Shown in pieces: positions 21,001 through 33,077 of a stretch of 64,000 nucleotides of DNA. A program made the position numbers and the translations under genes. The stretch is taken from the NCBI GenBank assembly GCA_015227615.1, contig JAALGZ010000012.1:744001-808000 (forward strand), read 5' to 3'. A model generated the notes under the pieces. That model was given only the letters and a program-made list of their open reading frames with translations. It searched no databases and was not told where the DNA came from. Within the stretch, counting starts at the first letter, position 1; each line of letters opens with the position of its first letter. Origin of the DNA: Labyrinthula sp. Ha. Its lineage: Eukaryota; Sar; Bigyra; Labyrinthulida; Labyrinthulaceae.

Positions 21001-21260
21001 GCCGACTGAGGAAAATTACCCATTGAGGAATTGAGGGTTCCAAAACTCGGATTCACTCGAAGCTACTTTAACTCCTTTGAATATCCTCAAAATAATTAAA
21101 AAGTTCTTCACCATCTTCCATCAGCTCCTTTATCCATTACTCAATAAGACTCTCAAAACCTTTGATCAACTCCTTATTCCAAAATCACTCAGTAACTCGG
21201 AAAACTTCTTAAGAGTTGGAGTGAATCCTCTGTGAGAAGTTACTTTATGCCCCTACTTAC
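21001..21260 (-). repeat. Dispersed repeat, copy 1 (inverted relative to copy 2)
   Basis: Read on the minus strand, this segment shows the same ordered landmarks as 41041-41460: ACTTCT...GAG..TTCACT, then AGAAGTTTT.CGA, then GAGTGA....GAGTTT.GG..CCTCAATT.CT. The copies have diverged strongly and differ in length (about 260 versus 420 bp). No open frame or clear terminal repeat was seen, so this is a short non-coding element family of unknown type. Confidence 0.45.
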
Positions 21261-21695
21261 TTGCGACAGTATTAGTAAAATGTTCAAAGGTGTGTATTAG
21301 TTACTGGGACACATGGATACAATGTGTCGGTGACACTTAAGGGTCATTTCGCAATGATGTTTCCCTACTATAAGATTTCGTGAAATCGGAAAAACTTGAA
21401 TGAAAGTGTCGTGTCAAATGATGCTGCTTCGGCATTACTACTGGAAAGAGATCATTTCTCATATATTATGGAAGCTGAAGTAAAATGTAGTAAATCGACA
21501 AATTTAATCAACAGTGACTAAATTAATAAACTTAAAGAGGATTAATTTTTTATGGAAAAAAAACATTCAAAAGAAAATATGGTTAAAATTTCCCATTCAG
21601 CAAAGACTTTATATCAAGGTAGTTAAGAACCCCTATTGGAACAGGGCTTCTTAACGGTGCTACTGTAATTTACGTATTTATTTTTTTGTCAAATA

Positions 21696-21712
21696 GCTAC
21701 TGCGATAGTAGC
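21696..21712. repeat. Short inverted repeat
   Basis: GCTACT and AGTAGC form 6-bp arms around a GCGAT loop, inside a region rich in TACTGTA-type words. Function unknown; it may be chance. Confidence 0.3.
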
Positions 21713-24700
21713 GGTAAAGATCTTTTGACGTCAGAGTTTTTACGGCAGGTTACTGTAGTATCGTTTATAACGCTGGAGTTCTTGAATCGATAAATCCGTC
21801 TAGTCACCAAATGGCCTCTAGACAATATTCCATCTCGGTAAGTTATCGAAGGAAAATAAAACTTTGCAAAGAGTTACTTAAAATAAGTCTTAGTAAGAAA
21901 ATTACCATTGGAAAATCCTCAATCTACTTTATGATGGTTTAACTACGCTTAATGTGAAGAAAAGAAGGAAGAACTTCGCAGAAAAAAATAATAATGCATA
22001 ATCATTACCCAAAAGGGTTTTATTTCAGCTGAAACTTGGTTTCAGAAAACCTAAAATACGCCATTCAAATGGTGTAGTTATTTCCAAAGATTTTTTAATT
22101 TAAAATAAGTTTTTCTTTTTTTGAATTTGTGACGCGTAAGTCTAAATATAGTATAGCGAAGAAAACAATTCATATCCATTTTTTCCTCAGTAAAAGTGCT
22201 TTTTCTCAGCGAATATTTTGTCTTTTTATGTCAAGTTAAAATATAATGTATTTAAACTGCTGATGCTAGCACATTATCCTTTGTATCTTCGCTGTGCAAA
22301 TGTGTATTCAATCTTAAACTTATCAAATATACATTTCCCAAGTATATGAAAATTCCAAGTCATATTTTTCTCGCAGCATACCTCGATAGATTATTATTAA
22401 GTGAAAGTTTACTTGCACCAATGAGTTTCACCCCCAAAACAATAACTAACAGTAGCTTAAATACATTAGACTTAAAGCTTAAGCCATGTTTCCATTCTAT
22501 TCTCTTAAAGTGAATACGTGTTTTCGGTAAGATATCTCAAAATTATGAAGCCATTTCTCAGGGATTTTTTTAGTCATGAAAAAAACAAGCATAGTTTTGA
22601 TTTTTCAAACATTCGATCGATATAATATAGTGTGAAGTTTGAAAGATTTAATTTATGTAAGACACCTAATACCATCAAAATCAGGTACATCCATTCTATA
22701 ACCAGTAGAAAAAAGGAAAGATATAAGTTTAAGCTCTTATCTAAGATAATACTTGTGAACCTTATATTAAGCTTTGGTCTCATACTAATTCATATTTTTT
22801 TATTTACTACATGATGTTCATAAATGTATGGACATTTTATTTGAATAATGCGGTACAATGGCCATAATACATGAAATCCTTTTCAAACACCTCTATAAAG
22901 ATAAAAATATTTACTAAATATAATCTCTGGTTGTTCGCGGTCAAGATCTATAGAATATAAGCATTATCAAGTACAAAAACCATGACTGCGGAAAATAACG
23001 AATATAGTAATTATTAGTTTTAGTCGCGAAATCTTCATCAAATACAATATTATCACCCACAATCTGCTTCACATTGAAAAAACCTTTCCAACCATTTATT
23101 TTGTCAAGGAATTTGATAAGGATGAGTACCTTAAGCCCTAAAAAAGGCTAATTCTAAGGGTTTTGTTCACTAAGTTTACAGATCGCTAGAAAACATACAT
23201 TGAAACGTAACATTACGAAGAATACCTCTATTGTTGATCTGATTCTCCTCAGATCCTAGGAACTCACAACACCCCACTTCATTAACCATTTTTTAAGGTT
23301 TTCCTAATCTGGTTGTCTTTAACTGAGCTATATTTTACTCAAAAAGTCAAATGTTGAAAATCTGCACATCTGAATATAACAAATCTGTCAGTTCTGCTAT
23401 GGCCCTTTTTTGCTGGGCAGTATTAAAGAACTAAGAACAATATCTGCAATCTTTAAAATAGTGTTTGAGAATAATTCTTATGTTCTTTTTAAGAAAATTT
23501 GATATTGGGCTAAAATGCTGTTTTTCTCAACTTCAATCCGTCTAATACCTCAAGAAATACTCGTCTAGAGGTTGAACTGATCTCACCAGTCAAAAGAATG
23601 GGTGAATTTAGGTCTAAAAACAACTTTTTTTGAGAATTGAAGTATTCTGTATAGACTTCCTAACAATGCAACCTATTTCCAAGATCTCAGAAACCGTAAA
23701 AAAGGATACTCTTAAATGTCAAATATTCCTGTACGGGTAATACCAAATATCAATAATCCATGAACAACTTGTGTCAATTGATCAAATTAGCAGCCCGGAA
23801 TTTCTCAGAGCTTATTTTCATCAAACAACGAATCTCCATGTTAACCAATCCCTTAGATACAAGACTGAAGTCCAGTTGGATTCAAATTCAACTTAAATAT
23901 TGTCACAACTGAGTTTCTCTTGGGCGAAATACTACAAAATTTAATTCTAGCCATGTTTAGGGCCAATTTAAGTATCTAAAGTACAATAATAATAAGATTA
24001 AAACTTTATTGCTTATAACAGTACAAATACTTCGCATATTATTGCATTTTCACAAAAGAGAATATGTAATACTTGCGTACTAGGCCTGATAAATTATTCT
24101 ACAATGCAGATGAATCACTACTCACTTACTCAATTTTTGTTGAAGGGGGATTGACATTTTTTTTATCAAAAAAGTGATGTCACCCGAGTATGTCTGACGT
24201 ACTTAGGACAAGAAGGCATTTATCTTAAATTCTTGCAACTAGCGAGGATTTTGCTGTCATAGAAATTGCTTTACATGTTTATCTAAGTAGAGTTTCAATG
24301 ATGTATAGGCCTCCTTGTGGTATTTTCCTAGGTTAGCTTTAGTTTCAATTAAAATAGGAAGAGATATTATGTAGCTGGATGTATCTTCCATAGTGCTGAA
24401 GCCTACCGGCACTTATTTTGCTTCCCATCGATTCTTAATCAATTCCGTTAAGCGAGAACTTGTAGATTTTACTTAGCATTTCTAATGGCAACAAGCTTTG
24501 AAAACAATGATATGTAGATTTTCGTTAAAAACGCTCGGATAGAAGATCTTATCTATAGAGGGGGTATACCGAGTAAGATTATCATGGTTTGGAGTGAGGG
24601 AACAAGCTTTTTATGCGCTGGTATTTGGTACACCACCTCATTTTTATTGGTTAATATAATTGACCAAAATATAACTATCTGGCATGATACGGCTATACCA

Positions 24701-27700
24701 GGAAATCACTATAGTACAAAGGAAAAAAAGAATAACGAAAGATTAGTATTTTAATGGATAAAGCTGTAAGAGAAGGGAGGAATATTTTTATTATATATTA
24801 CAAGTGCTTCAACTCATTCTTCATACCACAACTTAATTAAGCCATTTTAGAGGACATAACTCACAGCTTAGGCTCTCTGGAAGAAGAAAATATTGAAGAA
24901 GAGGGTTAAAGATTGAGATAAACCAGTAGAAATATGAACAATAAGTTGGATATGATATATATGAAGATATGAAAACATGTTATCAAGATACATTGCTAAA
25001 TCGAACATGTGGCTACAAGAAGGCAAGCTTACTTTGATTATCGGGAACTTACTTGAGAAGGCAAGTCTGGTAAATCCAACATACTTTCTAATCTTAAACC
25101 TCTTACGAAGACAGTAGTACCTTACCCTTCAACATGATAGCTTGCGGCACCCATATTCTGAAGCATTGTTCACGTGTTGGTGTAAGGGATTATGATTTCA
25201 AGCAAGATTTCAAGGACCTTGTCTAATGCAAACAGTACAATTTAGCAGGGTACAGAATCTGTAATTGAACGAATTTTTGTCCAGAGATGATGATTTACAC
25301 TTAGAGCGTGCTCAAAATCATTTGCATTTTTGGCTGGTGTTTGATCATAAATATTTTATTCGACATATATTCTTGACGATAAGAAGCGATCGTTAGTCTT
25401 AGTAGAAGTCTAACTACTCTTCTTGTATACATTGGAACGAAACTCAATACAAAGAGAAGAGTTATTAAGAGATTACCTGAGACATCACTGTGATTGAATT
25501 TCCCACCCTTTTCGACAATATGTTTCCATTGAAATTAGATTTTTTGTGAGGTTTCTTGTGACACACTTTCATTATGCTCAGAAGATTTTCCTACTGCATT
25601 ATGCTTTAGAGAGTATTTCATGCGGACAAGAGTTGCAAAACTTTATCCCTAATGTTCAGCGCTTATTTTTATTGCATTTCTACAACAGGTGTTCTGGACG
25701 TTATCTGAGAGATTTTTCAAGTTAGAGCTTTCGGAAGCCTTACTTCTTTGAAAGATGATTCTTTTGCCCTGAACTGAAAATCATCTGAATTCGCATCATT
25801 CAGCCACTCCCTATCCCTTTCATAGTAACTTCGTACAATGGTTGACAATTACAATACCATCTTGTAAGCATTAGATCTTGAAATATAGTTTTTATGCATA
25901 TTTTCGCACACAGGAGTTCATAGTGCCTGCAGAGAAGATGCAAATTACACCAGAAATTATATGTGAACCTTCACATAAAAGCTCGATTTATGTTATAATG
26001 CATCGACCTAAGCTCTACAGTTAGTTTTTCTATTATTTCTCAGAGGGTATATGTTGAACCTAAATGATCTTGAACGATCTAGCATCCAAGTTAGTGATTG
26101 AGTTCCTTTTTAATGATTCTCTTATCCCTTTCAATACCTTGTCTCCCTGGCGAGTTTGCTCTTTTTTCTATAGCTTGGTAATGTTATGAAAGGTATTGTT
26201 CCAAAGTTCACGCTAGTAATCTTTCCTTTACTGTCCTGTTTCCTTTGAGGATTGGTTGAAATGATTCAAGATGTTGATTATATATATATAAGATTATCCC
26301 AAAAGCTTAAAGGTTTAGACCCAATAAACCCTGTGTTTTCTTTTCATATTTACATTAGGTTTAATGATTAGGGTGTTTCTGGATATATATCCACCATGTT
26401 GTTCAAATGTAAAGCAAGCTGTGCAGGAACCTGAAAGGGCTCAATGACGGCAGATTACAAACTCTTTCTATAAACTGATCAGCATAAATTCCAGCTAGTC
26501 TGACTCCTGCAGCAGGGGAGAAGGCTGCAAAATACTTCGCATTTCACGTCCACGGCACGTAGTTTCTTAGCGGCAAAGCTAAGACTGCATTGCATTTTGA
26601 CAAGATCACTTCTGCTTCTTTTTGTTCCAAGCTTCTCAATTCATAAGAAAACTCAAAGCGTTTCTCAGATCCCTAAATGGTAAATCCGGGGTACTCCGGT
26701 TTAAAGAAATAATACACTACAGTGTGGAACATAGCTAAGAACTTGTACTACTGAAGTCCATGGGTTATGTAAATTTGGATGGTATTAGCGTGAGCATTTC
26801 TTCATTCTTTTTGTAGGGGTTCTTTAAAAGCTAAATTCTGCAGTGTGTTTTTTTATAAAGTAATGTCTTAAAACTAGGACTAAGAAAACATAATCTATGT
26901 TTAGACAGGTAGTTTCACACTCAATGTTCTTTTTGGTTCATATCCTCTGAAAGCTTACCTTCACCTCTTCCCTTTCTCGTGAAATGTCGAACCGTTTTTT
27001 TTCAAAAAAAATCCAAGGGATTTTCCAAGGATTACAAATATTTGTTGATCTAGTGACATGTCTGCTACTTCTAGAGTTGTAATGAATTGTAACGTTTCTT
27101 CAGTAGGAATTTTTATGAACCTCTGTAAGTTTTTATGCTCTCTACCTCATATCCAGCATGATCTTCACAGTTAACAACAAAAAATGTTCGGAAAAATTTT
27201 AGGATCAAACTCAGTGTTAACATCAGCTGGACATTCCTTGTAAGATATTAACCAAATGTTACTCCTCCCATGTATTCTGGTTTGACTGTTGAATTTTTTG
27301 ACTCTTTCAGGTACTGTATATCAGTGAGAATTCTGTCTTCTACAGTGAAATCCGTGTAAAACAGCCTTGAAAACCTATCGAGCATAACTGCTGCTTAAAT
27401 TGACTTAATTTGGATGCCCGTAGCTTTGGTTTTCACTTTTTTTTCAATTTAAGTGACTTGATTCTTCGGTTATTACTCGTTCCTCCAAGGTTTTTTCGTT
27501 TTTTTCATTTTTTTTTCGCAAATTATGAACTTGAACCTTGTGGTCACATGCCTTAATTCAACCAATCAGAGAGCACCATACGAGAAGCTGCTGTAAAAAC
27601 CGCTATCCTTAGAGTGAGTCCTTGTACTGTTACTTGGCGTTGGGTCGTTAGGTCTGCGAGTCCTTGAAGGTACTGAGCTCACATATGCTCTACTTCAGAA

Positions 27701-28020
27701 ACAACTTGCGATGTTCCTTTTATTCACCCAAAATTATGTTTCAGTAACACTATATCTAACTTTTGGCACGACAAATATCGCTATTGCTTTATTCAATCCA
27801 GTTTCTCGATTGAACATCTTCCCGGTATTCTGGTTGACAATTCCCGACTCCCGACACTTTTCGATCACGATTTTCGAGAACTTTCATTTTGTTAATTGCC
27901 CAAAATTGAAGAAATCCGTCCAAGAAATTTCAAAAAAGCAAGTCTCCTCCTTACTTCTTTTCTTTGGACGTTTCTCCCGCGGTTCAGTCAGCGTAAAGCT
28001 CCCAGGCCGGCAGGCTACTT

Positions 28021-28034
28021 AATCCATTTGGATT
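28021..28034. promoter_or_regulatory. AATCCATTTGGATT palindrome upstream of HAD gene
   Basis: 6-bp arms AATCCA/TGGATT around a TT centre, about 133 bp before the HAD ATG. It shares the CCATTTGG core with the GGCCATTTGGCC element upstream of the bZIP gene, so it may be an AT-rich variant of the same operator type. Confidence 0.3.
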
Positions 28035-28166
28035 ATATTCGTCTTTGACGAGCTCAAATTTTCTCAATGTAAGGTTTTAGTGTGCGTTTATCTTCTTAGC
28101 CTTTGTTTCCTGGTACTTCAAACAGATCTGTTAATCCAGTGGGCAAAGGCTATTTGTGAAGGTCAA

Positions 28167-29399
28167 ATGATCCTATCTGAAGTAAAGAAAACTTATCTAA
28201 AGGCCTTCCGCGAGCATGGGTTCAAGAAGTTTAATCTGGAGCACCGATCGCTTGTTGCGAAGTGTGATGCAGAAGATAGGATGGGTCTTCTACCGGAGCA
28301 GCAAAAGTATTCCAGGCCAGTAGGAAAAACCCCTCGGGGTAAAGTGGAAATGTTAAATGGAAGGGTAGAGGATTCTATTTTTGTTCTTGATTGGGATGAC
28401 ACCATCTTACCTACCTCCTATATAAAGGCTAAGTCCTACGATGCTGCAGGAGAGGAAATGCTTCCTGAAAAAGTGCTAGACGAACTCCAACAAATTGATG
28501 AATTAGCGTTGGTTCTTCTGAAAAACATTTTATATAATGTGCAAAACGTTCTTATCATTACGAACGGAATCGAAAACTGGGTGGAGACTTCTTCCAAACA
28601 GTATCTGCCACAAGTTCACTCGTTCCTTTTCTTGGAGGAAGAGGGAGCACAGAAGATCAGAGTAGTTTCTGCTCGAATTCATGAATTTGAACACCCTACA
28701 AGACCTGACAAATGGAAAAAGAAAGAGTTTGAAACTCAGTTAAACCAAGTTGTTCCAGAGCAATATATGCTGGAGTTGACATCTGATTCGGTGACTTTGT
28801 CACCAAGGTCGCAAACTGTTGACTACAGTTTTCCCGATGATATTGAAGGTATCGAATCGGCGGTTACAGAAATTCAATCAGTGCTAGATGCCCCTCCTAC
28901 CGTCAGGCAGTCTGCATCTCCAGACGATGATCTTTGCAACGATAATTTTTGTTCTCTATCTCAGTTTGGTCTCGATGGGTTTGAAACAGTAGAAGAAGAG
29001 CAAATAGAGGGTCCTGATTCTTGGGATGACAGCTTATCTGAGTTACTAGGTTCTAGTCATGCCACCGATTCTTCAGGAATCGAAGAAAACCCTATTAAAC
29101 GTAAAAGAAGCCACACTTGCGAAGACGAAAATGGCGTCAAACATAAAATACGGAGTATAGAATCTGATGAAGCGAACAAGAATTTCCCGCTTCTTTCAAT
29201 AATTTCTATGGGTGATAGTTTACACGATCTTACAGCTCTCATGAAGTTTAAATGTTCGGAAACACGATGTGCACGAAAGGCAATAAAGGTGAAGTATTTA
29301 CCTCGACCAGAAGACCTTATGCAGCTTCATAGGAGCCTGATGGTAATATTGAGCCGACTTGTTGCTTTCAATGGCTCAGTTGCGTTAGAATTTAAGTGA
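28167..29399 (+). CDS. HAD-superfamily phosphatase-like protein with nuclear-type insert
   Basis: Predicted HAD-superfamily hydrolase of 410 residues. HAD motif I is DWDDTILPTS (nucleophile and acid/base Asp); motif II is in IITNG; motif IV is GDSLHD near the C-terminus (ISMGDSLHD). Between them lies an acidic, Ser-rich insert of about 130 residues ending in the basic cluster KRKRSH, a possible nuclear localisation signal. The substrate is unknown. From memory, similar DWDDT proteins occur in several protists. The ATG at 28167 is the first Met in the frame; the frame stays open about 145 bp further upstream, so an upstream exon or a non-ATG extension cannot be ruled out. Stop is TGA. No intron is needed within the recognised domain. 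Confidence 0.8.
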   Translation: MILSEVKKTYLKAFREHGFKKFNLEHRSLVAKCDAEDRMGLLPEQQKYSRPVGKTPRGKVEMLNGRVEDSIFVLDWDDTILPTSYIKAKSYDAAGEEMLPEKVLDELQQIDELALVLLKNILYNVQNVLIITNGIENWVETSSKQYLPQVHSFLFLEEEGAQKIRVVSARIHEFEHPTRPDKWKKKEFETQLNQVVPEQYMLELTSDSVTLSPRSQTVDYSFPDDIEGIESAVTEIQSVLDAPPTVRQSASPDDDLCNDNFCSLSQFGLDGFETVEEEQIEGPDSWDDSLSELLGSSHATDSSGIEENPIKRKRSHTCEDENGVKHKIRSIESDEANKNFPLLSIISMGDSLHDLTALMKFKCSETRCARKAIKVKYLPRPEDLMQLHRSLMVILSRLVAFNGSVALEFK

Positions 29400-30533
29400 A
29401 CGGTGGTTTTGACAGATATTAGTACCATATAAACTGTTAATAGTCAAACTTGTATTTGACTTGGTTATATGCAACGTTAAAACCTTCATAATATTGTGAA
29501 TCATACACAAAAGTTTTGTTTCAACTCAAGTCACAGGTATCGTAGGCCTCGGTCTATTGATAACCATATTCCGGGTCGAAGTAAACTTTATGGTGTTCAT
29601 GGAAACCATTGTCCAAATTCCCCCTGCTTTTGTTGTAACTTTAATTGAAATATGTCTTCAGTGTTAAAGCCCAACCAAAGACAATGCTTTTTCTTCATGG
29701 GTTAACAACGAGCTGTACCTTTTCCTGTCGTTTTGGAAGGTAGGAGTTTCCAAATAGCCAGTGATGGTTCAGAAGATCAGTTTGTTGTCCTGCGCTATTA
29801 TATTTTTGTTGGAACAAATAAAAATACTCTTATCTAGGAAAGGTAGTGTGTTAATAGCCCCGCTCCGCAAACATAAGAATTATTATTGTTATTGACTGGT
29901 CAGCTAACTAGAAAGAGATAAGAGCTTTTGCACAACTTACATTAACTATAAAGACCTTTTTTGGCATAGTAAAGCTTTCCATCAGTTAACCTTAACCTAG
30001 TCATACCTACGAAAAATATTTTTTAAAGATTACAATTTAAGTCTTGATATATTTCGATCTGGCTTTAGATCTAAGATACTCCAACCTCCAAGTAGGCCCT
30101 CCTCCAAAAAAAAAAGATACTCTTATCCCATTTAATCCAACACAGACATTTCAGTATTGATTCCCTATATTTATACTTACCTTAACAACGCACCGTTCAG
30201 CTTTCTATCGCATACATGGAATTCTTGGTATATCGCACTTAATGTTACATTATTTCAGCACGCTCCGAAATTATTTGTTCAATCGTTTTTTTTCTTCATG
30301 TTTGCAGCGTTTCTTTAAAGTTGAGGCAGAGCTGAAAAAGACGAACTATATGGAAAAAAGCAGTTGGTTAGTGACGTCACTAGATGTCACACTTTAAAAC
30401 AAAGTTTCTACAGGTTAATTTTATTTGTTTGGGATGTATACTAAATAAAACAAGATTAACGCAATTCAAACAATTTTGGAAGCAGTTCTCACACACTTTC
30501 TCAAAATATTTTGAAGAAATAATCTCATCGAGG
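29400..30533. other. Spacer between HAD and bZIP genes (3' to 3')
   Basis: Convergent 3' flanks with no gene recognised. AT-rich, with AATAAA-like words near 29814 that could serve the HAD transcript. Contains the CRE-type palindrome at 30369-30382. Confidence 0.5.
30369..30382. promoter_or_regulatory. Perfect 14-bp CRE palindrome
   Basis: TAGTGACGTCACTA is a perfect palindrome with the full CRE consensus TGACGTCA at its centre, the classic target of bZIP dimers. It lies about 150 bp beyond the 3' end of the bZIP gene, so it could act on that gene's antisense or terminator region, or be coincidental. Confidence 0.4.
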
Positions 30534-31139
30534 TTAAGCTACGGCGAGGGCTTCTGCACCTGCGTCAGTTTCTTGTGTGAGTTGAAGTGGGTTCAAATCT
30601 TTCATGGTGATGGGAGTTTTGTTTCGTTCAGAAGTTCTTGCTACTCTTTTTAAGGCGGCATATTTCTCTTCGACAGATTTGAGACGAGTTTCAAGTTCTT
30701 CGTTTTTAATTTTCTTTGCTTCTCTACCTCTTTTTGCACAGGCTTTATTTTTCATTTTTCTTTTTCTATCTTGTTCCCTTTTAACTATGTCTTTTTCTTC
30801 AGGTGGCACATCTTTCATTTTAATGTATCCTCTTTTCCCGTTCCTTCTTGGTCCAAAATGTTTTTCAATAACTTTTCTTTCATCAATCTCCTTCAATTTA
30901 TCAGATAAATACTCAGGGTGCGTGCGTTCATTCTTCACATAATTATGCTTTTCCAATACTTGTGAATCTTCTCCTCTTCTACTCGATACCATAGAGTTGG
31001 TATACGGTTGGAATGGAAGTGCTTTGATTGGCAAGTCTTCCTGTAACATTGAAGAAGCAACATATTCATCATGAAATTGGCTCCATTGACTCAGCAAGGC
31101 CATATGTTCCTCATTTTGTGAAAGGGGAATCTCGTTCAT
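30534..31139 (-). CDS. bZIP transcription factor
   Basis: Predicted nuclear DNA-binding protein of 201 residues. The bZIP signature N-x7-R-x9-L is exact: NKACAKRGR, nine residues, then Leu, with zipper positions Leu-Val-Leu, followed by a short coiled coil ending near KRVARTS. The basic region (REQDRKRKMKNKACAKRGR) has Cys and Gly where most bZIPs have Ser or Ala and Ser or Cys. The start is the ATG at 31137-31139; the codon before it is GTG. An upstream GGCCATTTGGCC palindrome (31201-31212) lies about 60 bp before the start. No intron. Target genes unknown. Confidence 0.85.
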   Translation of the reverse strand: MNEIPLSQNEEHMALLSQWSQFHDEYVASSMLQEDLPIKALPFQPYTNSMVSSRRGEDSQVLEKHNYVKNERTHPEYLSDKLKEIDERKVIEKHFGPRRNGKRGYIKMKDVPPEEKDIVKREQDRKRKMKNKACAKRGREAKKIKNEELETRLKSVEEKYAALKRVARTSERNKTPITMKDLNPLQLTQETDAGAEALAVA

Positions 31140-31199
31140 CACTCTACAGATATCTTTTTTCTTGTAGTTCGTGAATAATCAGCTCCTTAGAAGTCAATT

Positions 31200-31213
31200 G
31201 GGCCATTTGGCCT
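31200..31213. promoter_or_regulatory. GGCCATTTGGCC palindrome upstream of bZIP gene
   Basis: Reads GGGCCATTTGGCCT: perfect GGCCA/TGGCC arms around TT, 61-74 bp upstream of the bZIP ATG. Flanks match the copy upstream of the NOX-like gene (GTCAAT.GGGC.AT.TGGCC), and both genes are read in the same direction relative to the element. Confidence 0.55.
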
Positions 31214-33055
31214 AATATATAACCCCAGTGTCTATCCTAGGACTACTACAAATTTCCTATGACGGATGATACTTCCATGGTAAAGCCTGGAATATTAGAA
31301 CTTCTTATTTTATTTCTGCTATGGGAAAGTAGTCATTTCAAAATAAAGTCTCCAAATTTCCAATAACTCATGTTAGGACGTCCTCTGAAATAAGAATAAT
31401 CCACATTGCAAAAAAGAAAAAAAGGAAAAATTTCTTAGGATAGCTATAAGAGGTTCGTTGAGACTTAATGTTGCCCCAAGTGATGGACCAGTTGCTTTAT
31501 GTGCATAATATGTGGGATTTAACTGTGATTAGGGATCGATTTTGAATTATTGATAATTTATCAACGAATGTTTTGAAATATTTCTCGTATTGAGCGATTC
31601 TGATAATTCCCTAATCATTTTGCTTGATACTTGATTATCAACACAAGGCTGTGCCCCAAGACCCTGGGCCAAATAACCTTTGAAATACTTTTTCATTTCT
31701 GTATCGTACACAAAGCTTCGAGAAAACAGGCTCATGATCCAGCCAAATCCTGTTACCGCATTATTCCTACGTCATGTAGCCTGTTCTTAGATATTTTCAT
31801 ACGGTCCAGAAACTAAGTAGGAAATTTCCGGCAATTTAAAACAGGGTGGCGTAGCCCATGTTTATTGTGTTAATGAATTGATAATTAGAGCAGAATCAGA
31901 ATCCCAACTTTGTTATTGATGATCAGAATATAAATAATTAAAAACTATTTATTAGTAATTTTTAACAAATCCGATGCCTAGCTGTGATGAAGCATTTCTG
32001 GGGGGCCTTAATTTACTTTGGATGCTCAGTTTCCTGTCACTGTTTATATGTGAAGGATCCAGATCAGGATTGGTATGATTCTAGGAAACATATGCACCTG
32101 CTTGTTATTTGAAGGAGTTTTTGAGGGGGTTTTCCACATTACTATCTACATTTTAAGGTATTGATATGAGTATCATATAATGGAAAGTAAAACTCTGGTG
32201 AGTTGAATAAGTGCCTTAGGTAGCACCTTGTCTGAGGTCTAGGGGAAATTTGAAAATCATTTAAAAATCTAGATTTACAGCGGTTAGAAGAAGCTTGACG
32301 TCTAGTACAGGGTTTGGGTTTTCTAGGAGGAGGGGACTAGCTTTCTTGTTTATTTACTAAAGACCAGTTATATTCAGAATGCTTCATACTCATATTCGGT
32401 AAAGTTATTTAAAAAATTGGTTATCTTACTTTGCTTTATTCATTGCTGTGTATTTGAGTCTGTGTACCTCACTTTTCAGTGCTTGCTATGGTTCTTTGGC
32501 TCAAGTTTTTTTTGGGGTTGATATATTCAAGTGGTTCAAGGTTACGTGAAAAGTCGCTTACTATTTCTACAGTTTTTGAGATAGGATTTGGAATCATTCT
32601 GGTACTGTTTGTTTAATCCTTTTTTTTTTGTTCCATATTCTTTTTCTTTGTCCAACAACTTTCTTCTAGTAATATTCATTCGTATCCTTTCAGGCATCGG
32701 CAACACTCCGTGAACGTTTACTTTCTAAACTGACTGAAAACTTCAGGGTTTTGTCTCTGCTTCACTTCACTTTGGAAACTCTTTCAACGGGCTGTTCAGT
32801 TAGGAAGATGGCTATGTCTTCAGCTTTGATTGGTAGTTTTGTATAAAATCATTGACCTTTTATGGGCTGACCCTCGCCCTTTCTAGAAACTCTTGATAAG
32901 CATTACGATGGATTGGTAGTTACATCAAGATGTTAACAGTTTGTACAAGGGCATGTAGATGTTTAGGATTAATGGAAATTAGATCACCAACATTGATGCT
33001 CACTAGTATTAGCCTACATTTTAGTCGGCTTGTGAGTTCTGAGACATCTTAAGGA

Positions 33056-33077
33056 GACGTAGAAGCTACTCTACGTC
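33056..33077. repeat. Perfect 8-bp-stem hairpin
   Basis: GACGTAGA, loop AGCTAC, then TCTACGTC. Eight perfect base pairs with a 6-nt loop make a stable hairpin in RNA or DNA. There is no gene beside it and no U-tract that would make it a polymerase III terminator. Confidence 0.4.

Larger units (their letters stand above)
19614..28166. other. 8.5-kb gene-free AT-rich spacer
   Basis: No credible gene in this interval. Short frames (20645-20830, 22574-22814) are chance-sized. It holds a dispersed repeat copy at 21001-21260, a hairpin (GCTACT/AGTAGC arms) at 21696-21712, and a somewhat GC-richer patch at about 26480-26660 that I could not identify. A frame at 27711-28022 (103 codons) precedes the HAD gene but shows no motif. 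A textbook CCAAT box (AACCAATCAGAG) lies near 27558, so the HAD transcript could begin several hundred bases before its ATG. Confidence 0.5.

Noticed and set aside
27711-28022. 103-codon frame upstream of the HAD gene as a separate gene or 5' exon
   Set aside because: No motif, and no in-frame splice of 26-31 nt links it convincingly to the HAD frame.
19614-28166. Search for retroelement, Polinton or DNA-transposon remains in the deserts
   Set aside because: No reverse transcriptase, integrase, capsid or transposase motif and no long terminal repeats were recognised. Very old remains cannot be excluded by eye.
30173-30260. Possible U1 snRNA, from ATACTTACCT at its start
   Set aside because: The following sequence lacks the U1-70K loop, a clear Sm site and the expected stem-loops; the 10-mer is probably chance.
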